A stretch of 64,000 nucleotides of DNA, from assembly GCF_004114425.1 (NCBI RefSeq), contig NZ_RDQF01000031.1, forward strand, positions 1-64,000, given 5' to 3'. Within the stretch, counting starts at the first letter, position 1, and each line of letters begins with the position of its first letter. This document shows, piece by piece, positions 57,058 to 64,000 of this stretch. The notes beneath the pieces are model-generated. The model did no database searches, was not told the origin of the DNA, and saw only the letters and a list, made by a program, of their open reading frames with translations. The translations under genes were made by a program, and so were the position numbers. The DNA comes from Bradyrhizobium vignae (GTDB taxonomy: Bacteria > Pseudomonadota > Alphaproteobacteria > Rhizobiales > Xanthobacteraceae).

Positions 57058-57901
57058 TCGAGTGTCGTTTCCTTTCGGTGCTCCCCCGGCGGCGTGCATT
57101 TAACAATATGACCGCGAATTGCTGTAACTGCCGCACAACATGTCTTCGAAAGAAATGGGCCCAATCGCACGCTGCGTCAGATTGTGGAGCGCGCAACTTG
57201 CCATGCACTGCCTCGACGGAAATGCTGGGGCCTGACACTGGTCGCTTCGCGCAGAGGCGTCCTTGAACACGATTAGTTCGTGATGGCCCGTGACAGAACC
57301 GAGATCTTTGGCTCCCTCAGCCGCGAATTAGGGACAGAGCAAGGCCGCGCCAGCATCCCCCCGTGCATGCCCGCTATTCAGAGAGTTCGGCAAATGAAAA
57401 CCGCTGATCGAGGACCCGCCTCGGGCGCTCCAGTTCATTAGTTCGGTAGGAGCCTCGTGCTACCACTTGCAATCGTGAGCGATGCGGGACGATCCATCAC
57501 AGGCCCGGATCGCTTTGCTGAGGACCGGTCACAACTCTAGCACAGCTAAACCTCGCCCTCGATCGACAGATGTGGATGCAGCTGTGCTTGACAAGGCCCT
57601 TGCTTGAAGTTGCGCAGTTCGTGCCGAGCCAAGGGTCAGGAGAGGAAACGGTATCGCTTTTGCTGGCGCCAGCGAGTAATAGCGCGGCTGTCTCGTCTTG
57701 TCTCCGACTTGCACTGGATTCCAGGTGACTGGTCTTGGATCACCAGAAGAGCTGCATAAGCGACAGTCGTCGCGAACGTGCTCGTCTCAGCAGGGGCTGA
57801 ACATGAAGGAGGGTCACCTCCACCACGCTCAGCCCCGGTATTTTTCCGCCGCATAATGTCCCCACATGCCAAGCTCGTGTGGCAGTATGGGGTCAAGCGC
57901 C
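57058..57901. other. Stretch without recognisable gene
   Basis: Upstream region of the outer-membrane protein gene. Only unsupported short frames were found. Confidence 0.4.
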
Positions 57902-58129
57902 TTATTGCTCGGTCGACCGCGCCAATTCAGCCCGCAAGCTGCGTATCGCCTCGTTAGCCAGATTCAAAGTATTCCGTTCGCCGTTCTTTATCGAAGACTC
58001 AAGTAAAGTGCACAACCGGCTATGAAGGACCGTCTTGCGATTATGCGCCAGCAACGGATCCGTCTCAACAAAGCGCCAGGCCTTATCAAATGCGACGCTC
58101 ACGATAGCATCTTGCATCTGCTGATCCAT
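57902..58129 (-). CDS. Small hypothetical protein
   Basis: Protein of 75 residues from an ATG preceded by GGAG. It looks like genuine coding sequence, helical throughout (MDQQMQDAIVSVAFDKAWRF, LCTLLESSIKNGERNTLNLA), with no signal peptide. I do not recognise a named family, though short proteins of this kind are common in rhizobial accessory regions. Nothing adjacent points to its job. Confidence 0.55.
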   Translation of the reverse strand: MDQQMQDAIVSVAFDKAWRFVETDPLLAHNRKTVLHSRLCTLLESSIKNGERNTLNLANEAIRSLRAELARSTEQ

Positions 58130-58803
58130 CTCAACACTCCACGACGTCCTGATACAAGGAAAGTACCTTCGCAAAAGCAAACCGAGCGTCTGTGGCTTGT
58201 CCCAGCAAGTAAGACATCAGAGCCGCAGTACACTCGGAGCATCGAGCAGCTCTCGATGCGTCATGAATTTACAGATGTTTGTTGAAGTTCCGATGACCCC
58301 GAACGTCGTATTGCCAGGCGCGTATTCGAATATTTCTGAAGCGACTGAACGAGCTCGCGTTGTTCGCGACGGCTTCGTTGCCAAAGTGATCTTGTTTCTC
58401 GGTGTCTGTCGATATTGGGCTATTGTTCCCGCAATCGGAAGATCGGGGCCACGCCAATCGCGACTAAAGCCGACCATCGATGAAAATGGATCGCTCCGCT
58501 CCTTTCGCAGTCTCTAGCTAAGAAGCGTTGTGTGGCGTTTTCCGACCACTGCTTGTTTGCTTTCTGACAAGTATCCGCGTGCCGTCGTCCTTTGCTCGAC
58601 CCAACGTGGCCTCCTGCTCTCGGTGCAGGCTCCAGCTTTCGAGAATGGTGGCGAACAGTTGTGATATGGAAAGGCCAGCGGAAGCGGCGCGCTTGACGGG
58701 ACGGTGAGTCATAAACACCAAGTCGTCGATCCCTGGCGCGCACGGCCGTAGCAGCCAGCCCCGCGATGCGCGCCATCAAACGGAGAGAAAGCCAAACGAC
58801 ATC
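58130..58803. other. Stretch without convincing gene
   Basis: Overlapping short frames on both strands with no family features. Confidence 0.4.
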
Positions 58804-59181
58804 TCAGTCCGCTGCTGCACGTGACAGAATTAGTTTCGCGATCTTCAATTGGTTGTCGGGAGTTCGCAACACTGCCGGTAATGCCGCCACGGCCTGATCG
58901 AAAAGGCGTCCCAAAACCTGAAGGTCTTCTGGGTAGTAAACGCCACGGTCTTGCGACAGTCGCCTCGTTTTCTGGTCGCCGGCGCGGCCCCCGGTTCTCG
59001 TATCGCCGAGCTGGCCGAGCTCAAGTTCCGCCGTAATCATTTGGTTTGTCAGGGCGTTTAGCAGTCGGATCGCTTCGAGCTCGTCGCCTTCTTCGCCTAT
59101 GAGGGCGGCTACGATGTCGAGTTGCAGGTCGATGCGATCCTCGAGGTCCTCTGAGCGTGAATTGGAAGGGTCAAGTTCCAC
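58804..59181 (-). CDS. Small hypothetical helical protein
   Basis: Protein of 125 residues from a GTG with GGAG upstream. Helical and acidic, with SEDLEDRIDLQLDIVAALIG, EAIRLLNALTNQMITAELEL and a C-terminal NQLKIAKLILSRAAAD. An upstream open extension in the same frame looks like noise. I do not recognise a family. The sequence is reminiscent of small host-factor-like proteins of unknown role in rhizobia. Confidence 0.5.
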   Translation of the reverse strand: MELDPSNSRSEDLEDRIDLQLDIVAALIGEEGDELEAIRLLNALTNQMITAELELGQLGDTRTGGRAGDQKTRRLSQDRGVYYPEDLQVLGRLFDQAVAALPAVLRTPDNQLKIAKLILSRAAAD

Positions 59182-60765
59182 GGTGTTTGCTCCAAAGTAG
59201 TTAAATGCAGGAACCAGGTTGAGTAACGGTTGGGTCGTGCTTTCCCGTTGGCGAGACGGCAGAGGCGGCGATAGAACGAATGGCTGCTGCACAAGGCAAG
59301 GTGTGCACGCACGGTCGCCGGAGGAAGAGGGTGGTAGGCATGTGCCGCTAAAGGACCGCAAAGGCGGTCGACCAGAGAGCGCGAACCGGCACTTGATCTC
59401 GAGCCGGTCCAGCGCGTGGGACAGTGGCAGTGATTCCAGCCGGCGGGGACACCGCTGATGACCGCGAGTCGAGAAGTGCGACCCGAACTGCTGCGCGATT
59501 GCTCGTAACCGGACATAGCGATCCAGACGTAACCGGAGGCTCCCCAGGGCAGAGTGCCATAAAAAGAGCTTGGCGCTGGACGAAGCTGTTGCTGAAGGCG
59601 CTCCGTCAACTGGTCCAGACCGGTCTGCTCATCATACCAGAAAATTATGGCCCAGCACATGCTAGGCAACCCAGAAATAACATCCGCTACATACGTCTGT
59701 GGTTTCTCTCTGCGTTCGTTGACAGGCGATGCCCGGCCCGACGAGGGTGCGGATGGGCTCCTGGAAGGTGGGTCCGCTAAGAGACAAGACCAGCAGATCG
59801 CGCGTCTCCACCCCTCGTTCCGATGGTGATGTAAGGATTGCTGAGAAGGGATAACCGCGCCGGGATATGGTCGAACAGCGCCGGCGCATAGAAGGAGATA
59901 GGGTAGCGTCAGTCTGTAGGAAATGGGTGTGGAAGCCGCCTTCCGACGAAGACTGAGGACGCGAGCAGAGTGAGACTCCACGATTACACGGCGTACAGGG
60001 GTGGCCAGTAAGATCGCTAGGCTGGTCTCATCACACCGATCGACATCATTGCCTCGTCCTGGGCGGAGGATATGCGGCTTGCGCTCAGCGTGGTCAGATA
60101 GCTGACCGCACTGCTTTCTTTGAAGGCCGCGGCAGCGTCGGATTGTCGGCGGCGCCTCCCTGGTCAGGGCAAATAGTCCAGCCCGCATCGTCGTAGAGGC
60201 CAATTCGCCTGCCCCAATTCTATGCAGCGCACGCATTTACCTTGGCCAAGCAGTGTGCGTGAGAGTCGATCTTCTTCTTCGAGGCCTTTGGACGACTGAA
60301 AAGGCAGGCGCCAGCGCGATGGATTACGCGCCAGACGTTGCGATTGACCATCCGACCGCACTTGCGCGGCACGTGCGTCGACTCCAAAGATTGATGGGTG
60401 TCCTTGGCGATGCAGCCAGGAGCACCTTGAATCGGCCTGCGACTAGGCTGAAAGCAAAAAAGGTCCATTGCCCACACGACATTCGTGAAATGTGCTTTCC
60501 GGAAACCGGCGATCGACTTATGGGGTATTTGGCTGAAAATGGTAAAATCGAAAGTGTTGATGGGAAGCATCCAGTTCGTGGATCGCGCACGCGCGTAATC
60601 TAGGTTTTTCCTGCCGTCTTGCTGCCGTTTATCAACTCGTCCGCGGCCGAACGCTGTTCGTCCGCTTCGATCTCGCGGGGCTTTGCAATGAGGGGCCGCG
60701 ATTGCTCAGGGCTCATCCTGCATCTCGGTCTACTTGCCACGCATACGATCCCCCAAATGCAGACA
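59182..60765. other. Long stretch without convincing gene
   Basis: About 1.6 kb. A long minus-strand open frame (59109-60236) is arginine/serine-rich and overlaps the small gene above, so it is not accepted. At 60300-60590 the minus strand reads VVWAMDLFCF and, in another frame, FFAFSLVAGRFKVLL, which might be a frameshifted piece of a transposase core, but this is weak. Confidence 0.4.
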
Positions 60766-61797
60766 TTACCAGCCAAAGCTATCGAGGATTTCAGCTTTGA
60801 TTGCGGTTGCGGTGTGCAGGGAAATCTCCAGCGGAAGGTTTCCGAATGCAAGCTGGCAAAGCAAGTAGTTGGCACCTGCCACTTCCATCTGCTGAAGAAG
60901 GAGCTTTCGGACGGAAGCCGGCGTTCCAACGACGCACAATTCGCTTTCAAGTGCTGCATCGAAGGTCAGCGGAAGGGCGGGCGGTGTCGGAATGGCGTTA
61001 AGCTCATAAAGGAACTTAAAGCTCTCCAGCCATCGCCGATACGCAGTTTCGGCCGCCGCATGAGCGTCCTGATCAGAATTCGCAATCACGACCATGCGGG
61101 CCAGCCCGAGAAATGGCTCGCGGCCATGTGCGGCTGTATTGTGGGCTCGATGGGAGCGGTAGGCGTCCGTAACGTTCCGGACAACACTGGCGGGGCCTAT
61201 GCACGCCAGATTGGCGCCATTTGCCGCGGCCCACTGCGCCGTCTCAGCCCGATTGCTTGCGATCCAGATAGGCGGATATGGACGTTGATGAGGCCTCAAC
61301 GTTAAGGGTACTTCGCTCAACTCGAAGTGGCGTCCATGATAAGATAGCGTATGTCCCTTCAGCGCAATATTCAGGATTTCACTGGCTTCCGTATAACGGC
61401 TTGGTGCAGCGTCGGCAGTGATGCCGAAATAACCCCATTCAATCGGCTGGGAGCCGCGGCCTATCCCGACCTCGAGCCTGCCGCCGCTCAATTGGTCAAG
61501 CATGCAGATCTCTTCGAATGCGCGCAATGGATGATAAAGGTTGAGCAACAGGACGAGCGGACCGAAGCGTAATCGCCGGGTGCGCTGCGCGACGCTCGAA
61601 AGAAACAGGTTCGGCGAGGGCCCTCTGCCATGAGGTGTGCAGTGGTGTTCGGCCAGGTGATAAGCGTAGAAGCCGAGCGAGTCGCAGACCTCGGTCAGCT
61701 TGAGACGATCTTCATATTGTCGTGTGGCATCTCGGCCGTCGTCATCCAAATGGTCGAAAACGCCGCACGTTAGTCTTGAAGGAAGGCCACTCTTCAC
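60766..61797 (-). CDS. Luciferase-like (LLM class) flavin-dependent monooxygenase
   Basis: Protein of 343 residues with the TIM-barrel features of bacterial-luciferase-like monooxygenases: LGFYAYHLAEHHCTPHGRGP near residues 41-60, RLRFGPLVLLLNLYHPLRAF, and LSGGRLEVGIGRGSQPIEW, the FMN-binding strand. The C-terminal part includes FLGLARMVVIANSDQDAHAA. Such enzymes oxidise small organic substrates with FMNH2 and oxygen. No neighbouring flavin reductase was seen; the gene stands 284 bp past the small membrane protein at 62081, in the same direction. Confidence 0.88.
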   Translation of the reverse strand: MKSGLPSRLTCGVFDHLDDDGRDATRQYEDRLKLTEVCDSLGFYAYHLAEHHCTPHGRGPSPNLFLSSVAQRTRRLRFGPLVLLLNLYHPLRAFEEICMLDQLSGGRLEVGIGRGSQPIEWGYFGITADAAPSRYTEASEILNIALKGHTLSYHGRHFELSEVPLTLRPHQRPYPPIWIASNRAETAQWAAANGANLACIGPASVVRNVTDAYRSHRAHNTAAHGREPFLGLARMVVIANSDQDAHAAAETAYRRWLESFKFLYELNAIPTPPALPLTFDAALESELCVVGTPASVRKLLLQQMEVAGANYLLCQLAFGNLPLEISLHTATAIKAEILDSFGW

Positions 61798-62080
61798 TCG
61801 ATCAATCTCCGATTACGGTCAGATGGAGGGTCCCGGTGCTTCGTGCCGTTGCGCTCAAAGAGGCCTGGTTTGTCATTTAAGCCGGTCAGGCCGCTTCTCT
61901 TTGGGTGCGTGGATCTGGGCTTGCACCATGTGAGTGGGTCACGAGAATGCGTAATGCGGTCGGCCGCACCCTTGATCGAAATTCGCGAACGCCGGAACGG
62001 CGAGCATTTGCTCGAGGAGAAGCATCGTTGGGCGCGTCAGAGGTCCTGTGCCTGCGAGCCAGATCAGCTCGGCACGGCTA

Positions 62081-62230
62081 CTATTTGTCTATCATTGGAC
62101 GTAGCGTCTCCGTCAGGTCGACATCCGGTAGCTCGGCGAGCGCTGCGACGAACGCGAGAAACGCTCCGAAGGCTGCAAGTATAAGAGAGCTTGCGAGTAT
62201 CGCTGTTCCTACGACCTGAGTGCGTCTCAT
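62081..62230 (-). CDS. Small membrane protein downstream of binding protein
   Basis: Protein of 49 residues with an ATG at 62228-62230 and GAAGGA just before it. One hydrophobic helix fills residues 6-32 (VVGTAILASSLILAAFGAFL), then a short acidic tail ending RPMIDK. It starts 40 bp past the stop of the periplasmic binding protein gene and in the same direction, so the two may be co-transcribed. No family is recognised. Confidence 0.55.
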   Translation of the reverse strand: MRRTQVVGTAILASSLILAAFGAFLAFVAALAELPDVDLTETLRPMIDK

Positions 62231-62270
62231 AATCCTTCACTTCGGTTTTGGGAGACGGCGTTGATGCCAA

Positions 62271-63383
62271 TCAGTTCTGCTCGACAGTTTCAACACGGCC
62301 GTCTCGCCAGCGGTAAACCAGAAAACCAGGAGCCGCATTGTCTCCCTTTGCATCGAACCGGACTGGGCCAATGACGGTATCGATCGGCCGTGAACGAAGT
62401 GCGTTGGCCACGCGTGCAGCATTGAAAGAGCCGGTCCGGTTCACCGCCTCAGCCCATGCTTGCACGGCTGCATAGGCGTAAAGCGTATAGCCTTCGGCAG
62501 ACAGGTTGGACGCTTTGAGTTCGGCCACCACGCCGGCCGCATTGGCATTCGCGGCCGGGTCCGGCATGAAGGTAAACAACGAGCCTGTTCCAGCGCTGCC
62601 AGTAATGGCCCAGAATTCAGAGGTCATCAACGGATCGTTCGCCATGACGATGAGCTCCGCTCTTGCTTCCGACGCCTGGCGTACAAACAATCCGATTTCG
62701 GTATGATAGCCGCCGATATAGGCGACGCGCACCCGATCCTTCTTCATTCTTGAGACCAGCGCCCTGTAATCTTTTTCACCGGCGACATAGCTCTGCCGAA
62801 TGACTTTTTCGCCGAATTTGCGAAGCTGTGCTTCGACCACGTCGGCGATACCTTTGCCTGCGGTGCTTTTGTCGTCGAGCACCGCGATCTTGTCGTTAGG
62901 GTAGTTCCGGTGAATGTACTCAGCGGCAACGGTGCCCTGTTGATCGTCGCGGCCGCAGATCCGAAAGACAGTGTCAAGGCCCCGTTCTGTTAGCTGAGGA
63001 TTTGACGAGCCTGGTGACACCTGAATGATGCCTGCTTCGGCGTAGATCTCGGAGGCCGGGATCGACGAAGAAGAACAAAAATGGCCAACGACCAGCCGGA
63101 CCCGCTCTGTTGTGAGCTTATTAGCGACCGCGACAGCTTGCTTCGGGTCGCAAGCGTCGTCAGCGACTCTCAATATCACCTTGGTGTCGAGAAGTAGGCC
63201 AGAAGCGTTCAACGCCTCGACCGCCGCAGCTGCACCATCGCGCATTTGCGCGCCGAACGCAGCACTGCTTCCGCTCATTGGGCCAGCCACGGCAATATTT
63301 ATGTCGGAGCCGCGCGCAACCGAGGCGAGGGCGCACAAGAGAAGCGCAGCACTCGCAGCAAAAGCCCAACGTCCATTTAACAT
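62271..63383 (-). CDS. Branched-chain amino acid ABC transporter, periplasmic binding protein (LivK-like)
   Basis: Protein of 370 residues with a signal peptide (FAASAALLLCALASVARGSD). The mature part has the type I periplasmic-binding fold: NIAVAGPMSGSSAAFGAQMR, DDACDPKQAVAVANKL, VGHFCSSSSIPASEIYAEAG and VSPGSSNPQLTERGLDTVFR, as in LivJ/LivK. It would deliver amino acids or related compounds to a membrane permease, but no livHMGF genes are next to it, so it is an orphan here. A 49-residue membrane protein follows on the same strand. Confidence 0.9.
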   Translation of the reverse strand: MLNGRWAFAASAALLLCALASVARGSDINIAVAGPMSGSSAAFGAQMRDGAAAAVEALNASGLLLDTKVILRVADDACDPKQAVAVANKLTTERVRLVVGHFCSSSSIPASEIYAEAGIIQVSPGSSNPQLTERGLDTVFRICGRDDQQGTVAAEYIHRNYPNDKIAVLDDKSTAGKGIADVVEAQLRKFGEKVIRQSYVAGEKDYRALVSRMKKDRVRVAYIGGYHTEIGLFVRQASEARAELIVMANDPLMTSEFWAITGSAGTGSLFTFMPDPAANANAAGVVAELKASNLSAEGYTLYAYAAVQAWAEAVNRTGSFNAARVANALRSRPIDTVIGPVRFDAKGDNAAPGFLVYRWRDGRVETVEQN

Positions 63384-63686
63384 TGTAGAGCTCCCAATGG
63401 TGACCTGGAGTTGAACCGCCAGCAGCTGTGGTCAGACGTGTCTACACCTTCAGGCTGTCTGCCAAGCGCAGCTTGCGTTGGTCGGCCAGATTGCGACCAC
63501 GGTAGAACTTACAATTTGACGTTAGGTGCGTTTCAAGGCCGTTTTGAAAGGAGCCTCGATGGTGCGTCAGCGAGCGCGGATCGACGAGGTCACGACGGCT
63601 GTCCGGTTGAGGCCATCAAACTGTCGGCTCCCTCAGAGCCGACGAGCGCTTATCGGCAATGCCGTGCGGAGCCGGCCATGAGGGCG
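63384..63686. other. Short intergenic stretch
   Basis: Upstream region of the binding-protein gene. No gene or obvious regulatory element was found. Confidence 0.4.
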
Positions 63687-64000
63687 TCAGTACGGCTGAT
63701 CCTCCAACCCGCCAAGGGCGAGATCGAGATATTGCATGAGGCAGGGATCCCAACCAGCCAGGCTACGGGGGGCGCTTAATCGTGCAAGGACCTTCAGGAT
63801 CATCGAAACGCGCGTATCGGCGCCGGCGATTTCGCTGATCAGCAAGCGTGCTGCAACTGCGACAGCCTTGGCCCGCTCCCCGCAAGGATGCTCGCCCCGA
63901 TCCATACAATCACGCAAGTCGTCGCGGATCCGCCGCCACCGCTCCTCGCGATCTGCAGCTAACTTGCAGGTGCATCGGGAGGTCTGACTGGGCGTCTCGA
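63687..64000 (-). CDS. Hypothetical protein, cut by the window edge
   Basis: The coding frame runs on past the right edge; within the window it reads CKLAADREERWRRIRDDLRD, then GERAKAVAVAARLLISEIAG and TRVSMILKVLARL. It is helical and hydrophilic. The ATG at 63915-63917 would give a short form, but the coding pattern goes upstream of it, so the true start is probably outside. Function unknown. Confidence 0.45.
   Translation of the reverse strand, partial: ETPSQTSRCTCKLAADREERWRRIRDDLRDCMDRGEHPCGERAKAVAVAARLLISEIAGADTRVSMILKVLARLSAPRSLAGWDPCLMQYLDLALGGLEDQPY

Noticed and set aside
59109..60236. Long minus-strand open frame of 375 codons
   Set aside because: Arg/Ser-rich composition without domain features, overlap with a more convincing small gene at 58804-59181, and no ribosome-binding site; typical of chance frames in GC-rich DNA.
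60300..60590. Possible transposase core fragment on the minus strand
   Set aside because: A VVWAMDLF segment recalls a DDE transposase core, but the matching parts are in different frames and too short to claim a family.

Overview
The window looks like part of the symbiosis island (or an accessory region beside it) of a Bradyrhizobium-type rhizobium. The evidence is a set of type III effector genes with tts-box-like promoters, including a NopM-type LRR/NEL ubiquitin ligase, a polygalacturonase/pectinesterase pair, a hemN gene with a FixK-like box, a solo LuxR regulator, and high GC broken by many decayed gene fragments. No rRNA, tRNA or CRISPR array was seen.

Layout. 0.1-4.8 kb is a scrap yard: an IS5-family element, the C-terminal remnant of a tyrosine integrase, an IS481-family element with a doubled right end, and two phage-like fragments. 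4.9-30.4 kb is a dense defence/repair island. In order it holds a long calcineurin-like phosphoesterase, an unknown overlapping two-gene operon, a serine recombinase with dyad symmetries upstream, a truncated SNF2-type helicase (DrmD-like), an SbcD/SbcC-like (YhaO/YhaN-like) pair, a SIR2-HerA pair, a decayed ABC-permease fragment, a hipBA toxin-antitoxin operon with four evenly spaced palindromes in its promoter, and a complete Wadjet type I operon (jetABCD).

32-47 kb is the effector zone. Four candidate type III effector genes each have a tts-box-like sequence upstream. Two of them share SPGEL/RRLL-type repeats and both appear decayed at the 3' end, one by a frameshift and one by an in-frame amber codon. 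Between them lie secreted pectin-degrading enzymes and a J-domain protein. 47-64 kb is sparser: an OprB-type porin, a small membrane coiled-coil protein, hemN, a TauE/SafE permease, a LuxR-type regulator, an outer-membrane beta-barrel protein with a strong terminator, small conserved-looking hypotheticals, a luciferase-like flavin monooxygenase, and an amino-acid-type periplasmic binding protein followed by a 49-residue membrane protein.

How the parts work together. The left half is best read as mobile-DNA-linked genome defence: Wadjet against plasmids, SIR2-HerA probably against phage, and HipBA as a growth-arrest module. The right half serves the plant interaction: T3SS effectors, pectin degradation, low-oxygen haem synthesis and envelope proteins. 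The least explained genes are the two-gene operon at 8.2-9.8 kb, the phosphoesterase at 5-7.4 kb, and the repeat-bearing effectors. No database search was possible; family names come from motifs and remembered family features.
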